Source of the DNA: Welwitschia mirabilis
Lineage: Eukaryota; Gnetophyta; Gnetopsida; Welwitschiales
DNA: 64,000 nucleotides
Reading direction: 5' to 3'
NCBI GenBank assembly: GCA_051453625.1
Contig: JBOZIK010000001.1
Coordinates: 70,822,099-70,886,098 of the forward strand
Part shown: in pieces, positions 50,817 to 62,799 of the stretch
Layout of the letters: the number at the start of each line of letters is the position of its first letter
Position numbering within the stretch: the first letter of the stretch is position 1
Program-made: the position numbers and the translations under genes
Notes under the pieces: generated by a model
Database searches by the model: none
The model's input: only the letters and a program-made list of their open reading frames with translations
Told to the model about the DNA's origin: nothing

Positions 50817-51369
50817 TAGCCTCTCACTTAGTCTTATTAGTCCCTAACAAAACCAGGTGAACAACCACAATTGTAGGCTAAATTGTATAATAATAAATCA
50901 ATTAGAAAACTATTAAATAAACTCAAAAATATTTTTAATAATCTTAGAATATAGAATAAAAATATTTAAAACAAATAACTAAACATTTCACATATGTACT
51001 GCAACTGATCGTACTATTTTCTTAGTGGTTATTCAGATGATGGAAGAGATGATAAGCTGAAAAACTATTCTTGAAAAATAGAAGCCCATAAAAACATTTT
51101 TTTTAGCAAGATAACATTAAATACACTAGTAATAAATAGCTCCTCACTTGTACAACAAATAGAAAATATAAATGTGTATATCATATATGATCCTTATAAT
51201 GAAGTGTAAAAAAAATGATATATAAAAAATTTGTAAAATTTAGTAATGAAAACATACAACATGATAAATAATTAAAAATAAGATGTGGATATATATATGA
51301 GTTTCATACAATACATGGAGGGGAAGATACAAAAATACAATAATAAAAAGTCACTTCCCTTATCTAGTT

Positions 51370-52365
51370 ATGATAAATTACTTATTGGTAATAGGCTCAG
51401 GTGTAGGAGAAGAAGAGGAAGGATGCTTAGAATCTATAAGGAAACAGTGGTTAAGTGATGTCATAATTATCTATGCCATTTCATGTCCTTGTACTCAAAT
51501 TATCTCTGATAGATCTACTATTACACTATACTCTATCCATAAGGTGCATTGTCACATATCTAGTAGCTACTCATTAGTGTGCTATACTCTCCTCTAAACT
51601 ATGTGGATCCTCTTCTCTAGTGTGGAGATGTCTCTATCTATAATCTCTTTGATAGTCTCTATAGTCTCTGTTAAAAGGATCTAAATCTACTTTATAAAAG
51701 TACCAACCATAGTTATCTATACCTGAGATCTCTCTACCTCTCATGGTACCTGGATGTTGATGTCCTATAGCTAATGAGCTGAATTCTATATATGCATAAA
51801 CCTTTGCTCATCCATAGGCTTGGGTATGCTAAAGTGCCTAAATATAGATGAGAGGAGGCATGAATATCCCAAAGTTTGAAGCTAATGTGCCTTAATCATA
51901 GACCTAAGTCTTCTCTAGATAAATGTGGGTAAGTCCATCTACTCATCCTACCTAAACACTATCAAAATCTATAGATGGACTAATATATTATAACTATCAT
52001 GAAAGGATGGACTAATATTATGAATTAGTCATCTATGTAAAATATGGTAAGCAGGAGTTGACTATGTAACCAAAATTCCCCACATATCTATAGGTAAATT
52101 GGCTTGAATACCTAGTATTGCATCATATGTATGGTACTCTTATATCCCACTAGCTGAATGTATATGAGTGCTCCTAATACCATTAAATCCAGTTATTACT
52201 ATAATTTAGTTTAGGAGGATGGTGGTCTCATGGTCCCAAATCATAGTTACAATCATATCCACAAGCTTGCCATGAGAACTGAGATGATGCTTTATATACA
52301 TCATGTCATTAATCTCCCTAGCCTGAGATATATAGTATACGTGTTGTGCATCTAAGATCCACCAA
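51370..52365 (-). pseudogene. Third ORF of element B
   Basis: Minus-strand match to 24,187-24,714 joined to 25,760-26,220. Blocks such as NDMMYIKHHLSSHGKLVDMI, GILVT, LIHNISPSFHDSYN and RGREISGIDNYGWYFYK agree with B'. It gives the uninterrupted state of the site where B' carries a solo LTR. Product not recognised. Confidence 0.45.
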
Positions 52366-52374
52366 AGATTATTA

Positions 52375-53600
52375 CTAGTAATGCATCTATTAAGGACTTT
52401 CTCTAACCTTTCTAAGATTTGTTAAAAGTTTTCACTATAGATTTAGAAGTCATCCATAAAATTTTAATCATGTCCTCTAACATATTAAAAAAGATATTTA
52501 TCATTGCATTTTGAAAAGTATCAAGAGCATTACAAACTCTAAAAGGTATGCGTCTAAAAGTAAAAGTTTCAAAAGTTGAAGTAAAAGTAGTTTTAGCCTG
52601 ATCCTTACTAGTAATACAAATCTAATTGTAACTACTATATCAATTAAAAACTGGAATAAAAGGCATTTCCTTGAGCTCTATCAAGTATCTAGCTAAGGAA
52701 AGTAAAAGATAATGGTCTTTCTTGGTTAATTCATTTAATTTTCTAAAATTAAAACACATTCTTTACTTTTCACCTTTTTTAGGTACTACCATTAAAGGGC
52801 TAATCTACTCACTATGAGCTATGGCTTAAATAAATTCAATATTCATTAATTAAATGATTTCTCCAATCACTACTTATGTAAGGGCTAGATTTAGTCTATG
52901 TTAGGATTTTCTAATAGGTTTTACATCATCTTTAAGGTATATTTTATGTTAAATAATGGATGTAGGAATGGCTATTAAATATTTGTAGGACCAAGCAAAT
53001 GCATTAATCTTAGATTTAAAAAATGAGATTAAAATCGACTCTTGTTGAGGAAAAAGATTCTCATTTATTATCAAAGGTTTNNNNNNNNNNNNNNNNNNNN
53101 NNNNNNNNNNNNNNNNNNNNNNNNNNNNNNNNNNNNNNNNNNNNNNNNNNNNNNNNNNNNNNNNNNNNNNNNNNNNNNNNNNNNNNNNNNNNNNNNNNNN
53201 NNNNNNNNNNNNNNNNNNNNNNNNNNNNNNNNNNNNNNNNNNNNNNNNNNNNNNNNNNNNNNNNNNNNNNNNNNNNNNNNNNNNNNNNNNNNNNNNNNNN
53301 NNNNNNNNNNNNNNNNNNNNNNNNNNNNNNNNNNNNNNNNNNNNNNNNNNNNNNNNNNNNNNNNNNNNNNNNNNNNNNNNNNNNNNNNNNNNNNNNNNNN
53401 NNNNNNNNNNNNNNNNNNNNNNNNNNNNNNNNNNNNNNNNCTTATTAAAGATAAATGTTTTCATTTATTATCAAAGGTTTATTCTAATCATCACATAGAA
53501 AGATATATTTTACTCCACTAGGTAAGGGTTTTAGATTTAAATTCATATTTGTATTTTTTATTGAATTTTTTTTAAAATTAACTATTATCTTAGACTATTG
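52375..53600 (-). pseudogene. Reverse transcriptase of element B (truncated)
   Basis: Minus strand near 52,949-53,040 reads SKINAFAWSYKYLIAIPTSI, equal to the start of the B' RT at 19,080. Later parts carry a MVVPKK-like block (about 52,780) and a finger/palm stretch ending near 52,380, where it jumps into the third ORF. A 360-N gap (53,081-53,440) is flanked by the same 20 bases (53,061-53,080 and 53,461-53,480), and B' shows nothing missing there. Dead by stops. Confidence 0.65.
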
Positions 53601-54400
53601 TTCAAACAACTAGGTAGGATGAGCTCCCTCAAAATAAGAAATCTTAGTTTTATTTAGAATTTAAACTTCTACATAGTTTTTAGTTTTGATTTCTCTATTC
53701 TCTTGATTAAAATAGTTGATATCTAAATGCTTAAATTGATGATCATCTAAAGCTTTCAAGTTTTCTACTTTAAGTGGATCATCAAATGAGGTAGGTTCAT
53801 AAAGCATTAACCATCTTTCTTCAAGTGGACAATGCTATAAAAATAGAGTTGTATTAATTTATTATTCAATATTCCACTTATCTCTTAAATCCTTTTTAGT
53901 AGAATTAAAAACTCTAATGGTAAACTTATTTTCTAAGTAACATTCCATCATTTTTGTTCTAGTATCAATAATACAATGGGATATTGCATAAAAATCTCTA
54001 TCTAAAGTAGTGAATAACCTCTATTATGCTCAACTTTAATTACAACCACATCTCTTGGATAGAACACTTCTTCAATTTAAATCACCAAATCTTTAATTAC
54101 TCCTAAAGATTTCGTATTTACTAGTTTTAATACAATCCGTGTAGGCTTAATTCTACTTTTTGAACCAAGTCTTTCATAAATGTATAAAGATACAATGTTA
54201 ATACTTGATCCTATATTGATTAATGCTTTCTTTATTCTTTTATTCTATTCTAATGCAATAGGAAATTTTACTACTCCGGGGTCTTAAAACTTTGGACATT
54301 TTTGTAAAATTAAGTTTGTTATAGATTGGGCTAAAAAGACTTATTAGGTACAGTTCATTTTTATTTTCTCCTAAGTAAATCTTTTCACAACTTAAAATAT
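53600..54400 (-). pseudogene. Protease and linker of element B
   Basis: Matches B' 18,480-19,050 and A 14,640-15,130: on the minus strand a FYAISHCIIDTRTK-like block, then DPLKVENLKALDDHQFKHLD. Interrupted by stops. Confidence 0.6.
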
Positions 54401-56112
54401 TTAGAACTCTCTTATAAAAGTTTCCAAAATAAGAAATTTATGTTACATTTTGCATTAGAGCTTTAAGATGTTTATCAAATATAGGATTGGTGTTCAATCT
54501 GTCAATCCAAGGGGTAGCAAGTTTATTACCTTTATTTTGAAGAGAATCTTTCTTTTTATCATTTAAAATAGAAGGGAAAGTCTACTTTTCTAATATTTTG
54601 ATATCATTTTCTTATTTATCATTCCTATTACTTTGGGAATTTGAACCCTGATGTGTTAGAGGTATTGTATCATTTTCATTTTTGTCAAAACCTTACAATA
54701 TTTTTCCACTTCATTAAGGTTTGGTAAAGGTTGTGTTGCAAGTGATCCTTATAATCTTTGATTATAAAGAATAGTTTATTGGAGAACATTAATAATATTT
54801 TCAATCTTTGAATTTGTTTTCTCTTGAGACTTTCTTAACTCATCCATGGAATTTTTAAGTGGATCATTTTGGCTTTATGACTTTGATGTGCTTGTTTAAC
54901 AATTTGAGTTGCTTGGTAGGAAGTTTGAGTTATTTGTTTGAAAGTTAGCATTCTTAAATTTATCCATAAATGGTTAAAAATTTAGATGATTTTCTTGTTC
55001 TTAAATTTATTTTTAAAATATTAAAAATTTGATTGTCCATTCATCCTAAGTTAAAATTAATTTTGATTTTGATTTTGAGTTTGTATTCTAAAGTTTGAAG
55101 ATTTCTAATTGAATGCACATACTTCTTTATAAATCTTTTCTTTGTAAATAGGTAGTAAAGGATATTTTTTTATTACATGATAGTTGTCTTCACATAAGTC
55201 ACAAGTTGTAATCACAACTACACTTTTTTTAATTATTACCTTTGCATCTAAAGTTATTTGAGTGTATTTTTCTAGTGTTGTAATGAAATCCTTAATAACA
55301 TTTGTTGGTTCTTTCTCTATTTTAACTTACTCCTTTTCTTATTTTGCTACTTTAAAATCTTTTATAATTTGTCCTACAGTTCGATTTTCTTTAGATGTAG
55401 GCTTAGTTCATATTTGACTTACTTCTACAAGTTCATCTAACAATTTTCATACATTTATAAAGTGAGATTCATCTAATTTTCTTCACATGAAAAATATACA
55501 AGGTGTTTTCTTTGGCTATTAAGTCCACTATAAGAATAATCTATTATTTCTTCTTGAGTAAAGGCATCTGTAAGGTTAGAATATATGGCAATGAAAAAAT
55601 TTCTCATGAGTGGAGGCATAATCCTCATTAGGTTATTGTTGGAAATTCATTAATTCTTGCTTTCTTTTTCTTATGGTTATTTCACTTATAAATCTTTTTA
55701 TAAATTCATTTTAAACTTGGTTCCATATTTTTAAAATTTTATGTAAAATAGTTCTTAACCATAGTTTAGATTTTTATTTTAAAGTAATGAGAAAAATAAT
55801 CATGTAAGTATAATCATTAACTTGTTTTTTACTATTTCCAGAAGTAAGTACTAATTATTCGATGTTGGCTATATGTTGGAGAGGATTTTTATTATTTTCT
55901 TTAATTAAAATAGGATAAGCATTTAATTTTTTTAACTCGACATCATTATCCAGAGATAGCTTAAAAGGGGTTTGGATTTTACATTTCTTATTTGTAATAA
56001 GTTCTTTAAGGTTAACATTAACATTTGAATTTATAGGAGTAGTAGAGGTTTTGATAATAATAGAGGGATTAGGCAAAGCAACGTATTTATGTTTTTGTAA
56101 TGAATTTGACAT
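54400..56112 (-). pseudogene. gag of element B
   Basis: Begins with an ATG at 56,112 and stays open for 85 codons to 55,855. It contains NVNLKELITNKKCKIQTPFK, then DVELKKLNAYPIL and LQHIANIE, matching the N-terminal part of the A gag (LRELLANK, IELKNLHAYP, HIRDIEQF). The Gag core follows at about 55,840-55,250 and the gag-protease linker after that, all with stops. The N-terminus has no membrane segment and is rich in Asn and Ser. Confidence 0.65.
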
Positions 56113-56369
56113 TTTAATAAAAACACCTTTCTTTTAAACTATCTTTTGGAAAATCAGATTCTGAAATAATGAATACAAAAAAAATCTTCTTGTTTAACTC
56201 TTAAAATACTTTGTGTACCTAGGGTGTGCATACTTAGATTAACTTCATAGTTAATGAAAACTTCTTAGATGTTTTTTTTAATCTACAATTACTTTATCTA
56301 ATATTTTACCTTTCTACTAGAATTTATCACCATTATGCTTAGTTCTATTCTAAATGCATCATCTGTTTT

Positions 56370-56597
56370 GTCATCCAGATGATTTAGTAGATGATAGTAG
56401 ACATAAAAAATCCAAAAATGAAGAATGAAGAAAAATAGAATTAAAAAATAACATAGAATAAAAATAGATGATTATCCATTGAGTCATCTAGATGAAAGAG
56501 GGGACAATAACAAAATCCTAGTTCTTAATAAAAATGAAAAACATAAGTCACGTAGACCATTATGACCACATGTCATCTGGATGACTAGAGGGATGAT
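56370..56597. promoter_or_regulatory. Three 7-12-7 modules in the leader of element B
   Basis: 56,370-56,395: GTCATCC, 12 bases, AGATGAT. 56,483-56,508: GTCATCT, 12 bases, GGACAAT. 56,572-56,597: GTCATCT, 12 bases, GGATGAT. They lie between gag and the primer site. Confidence 0.5.
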
Positions 56598-56748
56598 AGA
56601 GTGTTTATTTTAGAACATAAAACTAGAAATGTAGAAAGAAAAATCTATACTTCTACTATAAAAATACAATGCTACTGTAGACAAATATCCTAATTGAAAT
56701 TCAAAGCACTTATGTGAGCAATGACAACCCTCAAACTTTAAGCATCCT

Positions 56749-56766
56749 TTCCCAACAAGGGCACTA
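56749..56766 (-). other. Primer-binding site (tRNA-Asp type) of element B
   Basis: TAGTGCCCTTGTTGGGAA on the minus strand, three bases from the LTR end. Five transitions and one transversion from the tRNA-Asp complement. Confidence 0.7.
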
Positions 56767-56769
56767 AGA

Positions 56770-58035
56770 TGTTGTGGTACATATTTGTGTTAATGTTACC
56801 TTCTCAAACAAATCCTGTAAATAACAAATATATGTAGATTTTGCATAACGTAACACCCTAATATAGATGAAGTCAACTTAAATATCATAATCTCATTAAA
56901 GGCATAAGTGAGAAGAAAGAGAATTGATTTTAAAAATGAAACACTATGTAACCTTAAAGTAGAACAAAATAATAATCTAGAAATGATAATAGAAATACAC
57001 TATGTAAATGAAATGTAAGTCTTATTCTAAATGCAACTTCTGTCTAATTATCAAATTAACATATCATAGAGATTGATCTTGTATAACCCAGATCAATCAA
57101 GAAAAACTATTACTAGATCAACACCAAATTAAGCTATTAGGTACAACGAAAAAAATATGAAAAGAATGCAAAGTTAATCTTGACAATGATATGCATTACA
57201 TCTAAACTAATAGTATCATCTTTAACAAAAGTTTTCCTCATGATCTATATCACTAAAAAAGCTTTCATGGAATCAGAGATAACATAAACCATAAGGGATA
57301 TGCATAAAATAAAAGATATGAAAAGAAAAATAGAGTTTTAATTAAAATCAAACCAACATCTATGTTACAAAGCAGTAGCACCTTAATGAAGGATACACAA
57401 CCTGACACCAAGAAAGAAGTCTGTCTAAAACAACAATGGATGGACCTCCAATCTTTCAATCTCCTATCATAAGAATTTCTAGGAAAACAATGATAAAAAT
57501 GAAATTAAGGGTAGAGGAGGTGTGTATTATAAAATAGACTTTAAAATGAGAAAATAGAAACAGATGTACTAACAACATTAACAATCACACAAAAAAAAAT
57601 ACAAACTACATGCTAGAGTTTGTAATATTTAATGAAGCATTTATTTTAGATATCATTCCACTGGCCATCTGAATGTCATAGGAAATGATGCCACATCATA
57701 AGAGTTCCACAATAGCTACTAGATTGATATAGCAAGCATCCTTCTTAGATTAAGTGTATTTTTTATCTGTATATTCATCTGGATGATTAGGTGGAGGAAG
57801 GACTTTTGTAAAGTATTTCTTATGTTACATTAGCATTTTTTATTGTAGAACTATTACTTCATATAGGAAGTATTATAAATTTCTTTAAATGCTATAAAAT
57901 GTAATGAAGATTGCAGGTTTCTATGACATTTGCCTTAGCTCTCCGTTATTGCTGAAACTCAGCATAAATATATATAATGCCTTGCAAATATACTCAAAAT
58001 ACCCTATCAAATACATACAAATTAATAGTGCAATA
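56770..58035 (-). repeat. 5' LTR of element B
   Basis: On the minus strand it runs from TATTGCACTATTAAT (58,035; TG decayed to TA) to CACAACA (56,770). Pairs with 49,684-50,816. Two 7-12-7 modules at 57,653 and 57,774. The two LTRs have clearly diverged, so the insertion is not recent. Confidence 0.8.
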
Positions 58036-58849
58036 AAGCATAAGAGTTCTTTATAAGTTAGAATAAATTCCTCTACTTCTGTTTCATTTTTACCTCTTTT
58101 TCACTTTGAGACTTACTTCATTATATGTTTTCTTCTTGTGGTTCTTTCTATTCTACATCTTTCTTAATTTATTTTTTACTTTTTAAATGGATAACCTTGA
58201 TTTTATTGATTTATAAATATTTTATCAACTTAAAACTACTAGGATTAGGCTCATATGTATCAACAAGCTTACTATTCTCATATTGGTTAAGTGATGTAAG
58301 AATATGTATAGTAGTTTAACTTAATTCTTTCATTCCTTACTCTAACTTTTGCAATGTGAAAAAGGTTTATTAATTGAATTATTATTATGAGGTATTTATA
58401 TGATGTTGAAATTCTATAAACTTATGAAGTATAGCCTTTAAAGAGTTGGAATTTGAAGGAGGGTTTCAGATTTTATGTTAACTATCTTATTTTCATGAGA
58501 AATTTGAGTAGCTTGTTTATTTATAGTATAAGTATTAGAACAGGGATTGTTTACTCTTTGGTTTTGCCATTATTGTCTTATGGCATTAAGTCAATATTTC
58601 ACTACACCTTGAAATATGGATATGAATGGACAATCAGAATTATCATGAGTATCTAAAAGATAATGTTATAATAAAAAGGTAAAACAATTGGTTTAGGATT
58701 GGTAGTAAAAATATTCATATTCTTAGAAAGTTGTTTCAAATTTTGGTTAACATTAGTATTATTAGAAATTTTAAAGATCATAATAGGTATAATACATTAT
58801 TGTAATGATGTTGACTTATTAGGCGTCTCCTAATTCTTTTAAGTTTTAG

Positions 58850-59060
58850 CTATGATCTCAAGAAAATACCATGCTTCATTAATTTCTAGATCTAATTACA
58901 TTTACAAATTACACATGATTGGATAAAAGGCCTTCATAAAAGAAAATGATGATTCTACCTTACTTAAAACCATGTTTTGGGCATTTAAGAAGTAGATATT
59001 TAAATCTTTCTAAGATGTGAAACAAGGATTCACTATATTCTTATTGGAAGTTTATGATCT
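58850..59060 (-). pseudogene. gag core of element C-right
   Basis: Minus strand reads ESLFHILERFKYLLLKCPKHG, then FFYEGLLSNHV. This is the Athila-type Gag pattern EAWERFK.LLR.CPHHG...FY.GL. Part of a longer dead gag (58,036-60,000). The left counterpart is at about 1,600-1,850. Confidence 0.65.
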
Positions 59061-60242
59061 CTCATCTAATGGCATTAGTATTAGAGCTAGAAATAAACTT
59101 AAGCTTCATTAAGTTTAGCTCATGTACCAATAGAGGTTTTAACATGTGTAGCTAAGATTTTATCTTCTTTTTAAGGGAAAAGAAAATAAATGTGATTAAA
59201 ATGCATTGGATGTATTAGATCTTTGAGGGATTATAAGAAGAATACACTTAAATTCTTTAAGATGTAAGTAAGGATATTCCTACTTTAAACCATGAAAATA
59301 TGGAATAAGTTAAATAATTACTTATTTATAATCAATTATATTTGCATTAAAAATTTTCATAATACATAAGGGTGTACCTAAACAATGTGTTTGACAAAAT
59401 CCTTTTAAGGTTCATCTAGGTTAGTTGGAATTAATGTTTCTTCTAGAGTTATAAGATTGAGAACCTAATAAATTAATTTGGCTTCTTATGGTCTCTGTTA
59501 TGCATGATGTCTAGTGTTATTCTTATGATCTGACTTGTAATCTATAATAAAATTGATAGGGATTTAGTGTAATTTACTATTAGATGTTCATTGTTAGTTC
59601 ATGAAACATAAGAAAATGGTGAGAAAAGTTACATTTTCAAATGCACATAGTGGGTGAATGAATTCAAGATGAAACAAACATTTAATTCTCTAAAGCTAAA
59701 GGAGTGTTAATGTAAGAAGCCAGTGGAACTAGTGAGGGAAGATGGAAGTACTAGTTGTTTAGCATAAAGTGAATTCAGTAAAAAATAAAAATGTAGCTCT
59801 TACGATGATAAATAATTCAAAAAATTAGATCATTACAAATTACTGATAGGTAAGAACTAAATGCAGATTCTCTAAAGGATTAATGCATAAATGAAAAACT
59901 AGAATGCAATGCAATGCAACAAATAAAAAATGCAAAAATGAAAAATTCGACTACTAAAGTACTTCCTTGAGATTTTTTGAATGATGACCTTCTTCAAAAT
60001 TTATCTTTAAATATCTATTAAGGAAGTCATCTAAGGTAGAGAAGGGAAGAGAAAAGAAAAGAGATTATAGAGAGAGAAGATGAAAAAAATTTTATTGTTT
60101 CTTCTTAATGTCTTTTCTTTGAACCTATAAAATATCAACCACTACGAAAAAAATTTGGATTCTTATGCCACATTTTTTTGAGAAATAGTAAAAAAAAAAA
60201 AGGATTATGTAATGTAGCCATTTGGGCAAGTGTTTTACGATT

Positions 60243-60245
<3 letters not shown>

Positions 60246-60273
<28 letters not shown>
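60246..60273. repeat. (AG)14 microsatellite
   Basis: Uninterrupted dinucleotide repeat in the untranslated leader of C-right; the left arm has only a short pyrimidine-rich stretch there (around 440-470). Confidence 0.9.
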
Positions 60274-60276
<3 letters not shown>

Positions 60277-60506
60277 ATAAAAAATAAGAAGAAAGAAAAA
60301 ATAGAAATTAAAAGTAACTAGATGATGTTTCATTAATCAAGTACTAGGCACAATCAACACTAATTTACTAGTAATTAAAATAAAAAAAAGTAGAAAAACT
60401 TAAAACTAAAAACTAAAAACTAAATAAAACAGAAAAAGAAAAAGAACTAAAAAGGGTATAGAAATATGAATTTTGTACACTCTTCACTGTAGCTACTATG
60501 CTATTA

Positions 60507-60524
60507 TCTCTAATAACAATTCTA
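60507..60524 (-). other. Primer-binding site (tRNA-Asp type) of C-right
   Basis: TAGAATTGTTATTAGAGA on the minus strand; all but one of the differences from TGGCGCCGTTGCCGGGGA are C-to-T or G-to-A. Confidence 0.6.
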
Positions 60525-60536
60525 AAAAGCTATTTC

Positions 60537-61421
60537 TAGTGAAATATGACTATGCTTGTATCTATCGTCAAAATTTGACAAATAGAAATATTTCCCTTGG
60601 GATACAAATCTTGTGTTGTCAAACCCAACTTTTACCAATGACGTCAGGACATCCATTTGTAGTATAGTCTCATTATCATTTTTTTTTAGGAATAGATGTC
60701 ATAAACCATTAGTAAAGTAAGCACAATAGTAAAGAGTATAAGAGATTAAAAATGTGTAAGATAACTAGGAATGAGACAGAGCATTAATACTAGCATAATA
60801 ACTTCAAAAAGAACATAATTCTTTATTTAAATTCATATAGATTCTACTCTAGCTTAAGCAGAGTGACATAATCTCATACACCATAGAGATGAAGCTCATG
60901 TAGCTCTATCTCTAGCATAGTAGCATAATCTCATGTATCATAGACATGAGGGTAGTCTCTTCATACTACCTATTCTTCACAATAAGAATATTATAAACAT
61001 GAAAAATAAGGGGCTTCTAAGATATGTTAAATAAAGACTCAGGTTATGTAAGCTAGAATAAAAAGGAGAATCACTAAAAGATCTTAAAGAAATAACATGT
61101 CTTAGGCAATATTAAGCATAACAAGTATAAGGTAAACGACAACTTGATATCAAAGTAATACACTGAGGAAATAAGATGTAACACTTTATTGTGAAATAAG
61201 TAAAAGTATATAATTAGTAAAAAGTACTTATGCTAATCCATGAAGAATCATGATTAGAAAGAACACCTGACTCAAGCTTTAATAGTCTCTTATACTACAT
61301 GCCAAATGATAAATAACTTTAAGTCAAATGATGTAGGGTATTTATAAGCTTGAATTAGGATTTCTAAGGTCTAATGGAACCATTATTTACAATTTCCAAA
61401 GTGTAGATGTTGTCCTTTAGT
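60537..61421 (-). repeat. C-right 5' LTR, truncated
   Basis: Matches 43,076-44,540 (without the LINE-like insertion) but stops abruptly after TCCTTTAGT at 61,421. About 420 bp of the LTR head is missing and the sequence changes to repeat X in the opposite orientation, which marks a rearrangement breakpoint. Confidence 0.65.
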
Positions 61422-62769
61422 CCTGGGGCTAATTTATAAATAATTTTAATAATTACAGAAAATTATTTATATAAGTATTTAGTTATTATAAACAATATAA
61501 ATGATTAATAGTTTAGTTAAATTTGTTTTATACTAACTTTGTATATTACCTATTAATATTTAACCACTAATTCTTGCATTTCACCTGTAATCATTTACTT
61601 TTTCTACTTGAGAATTATAAAGATGTGTAGCTTAATCTTCTAACTTTATTAATGTTTTCTTCTTTTTAAAATATATATTTTACTTAATTTTATTTTTATA
61701 TATATACTTAAAATTAATAAGGGGATTTAAAAGTTAGCTTACTTTAATAAATGGATCTAGTTACCATAATAAAACTTCAATATAATAATGTTTCTTATTT
61801 TGAAAAGAATTATTATAATATAGAAAAATAAGGGGTTGTTTGCTTTAATTGATCTTCACTATTATGATTTTCAATATAATATTTTTTTATGTAAAATCAA
61901 AATGATGCTTATCTGTTCTATTTTTCTTGTATGTAAGTATTTTCATAAAATAAATCTAATGATGATTAGAAATTATTTCTAGTAAGTAAATAATCCACTA
62001 AATATCCATATAATTGTATGCTTGCATTTGTATGGCATATTCGTCCAACTAAACCAAGATAATCTTAATAATTATTCATCCCCATGCATGGATTTTATCA
62101 TCAAGGTGGGTTGCATTGTAATTTTATTTATAAACTCTTCTGGAAGTAGATTTAACTACTACTCTTCTACCTTACCCATGTATGCATTACTCTAACTTAA
62201 TATCTCGAGCCCTTCGTATTAAAGGATTATGTTGCATCATCCTGAGATACTCTCATTTGTAAGCATGCATCCAACTCACATACCACTTGTCACCTATATT
62301 GGGGGTCTATTGAGGTGAAATCTAATCCTAAGGAGTTAAGCGTAACCATGTTTTTATAGTCTAAAACATAAAGTCGAACCAACTCGCATTGCAAAGGTGG
62401 CCATATATTGAGTTAGAATGCCAATTATAGGAGTTGTAACCTTCTATTTAATTGGTTAGACACTATCCTAAACTTATCCATGTATATGATACAATAAGAT
62501 AACATCCCATTAACTTTATACAAGATATCTTTATGTGGCGAAAACGAAAGTTAGAGATAAATATAAGACACAAATTTGACATCATTATTGTATGCAAATT
62601 AAAAGGGTCTATAATTAAGAAGTGATTATGTTATTTAATTACTTTAAATCTTATAATGTTTTAATATGGTATAAGTAGAAATTGATCTTAGGCTTTGTTG
62701 TGCATGTTAGTTAATAATTTTTAAAAAAAATTAGTGCTTAATTAGGGTAATTTAAGTGAGGGTGTTACA
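61422..62769 (+). repeat. Repeat X, third copy (plus orientation)
   Basis: Matches the left X (10,260-10,798) directly and the right X (37,639-38,700) inverted. Ends GAGGGTGTTACA at 62,769, an inverted chromovirus-type LTR start. No gene. Confidence 0.55.
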
Positions 62770-62799
62770 ATAATTTAGCCTATATGATCTACGGATCTA

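Larger units (their letters stand above)
49684..58035 (-). mobile_element. Element B: complete Athila-like LTR retrotransposon lacking RNase H and integrase
   Basis: Two LTRs, primer site, gag, protease, RT and third ORF in order on the minus strand, about 8.35 kb including 360 N. Flanked by AAACA (49,679-49,683) and AAGCA (58,036-58,040), a 5-bp target duplication with one transition. It interrupts C-right; the left arm shows the empty site near 2,670. Compared with B', everything between the end of RT (19,670) and the start of the third ORF (24,187) is missing, about 4.5 kb, so the copy could not encode its own integrase. Confidence 0.8.

Noticed and set aside
37639-62769. A giant foldback transposon with X as terminal inverted repeats
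   Set aside because: The left arm has X on only one visible side, C-right is truncated at 61,421, and X looks like an LTR, so rearrangement explains the pattern better.
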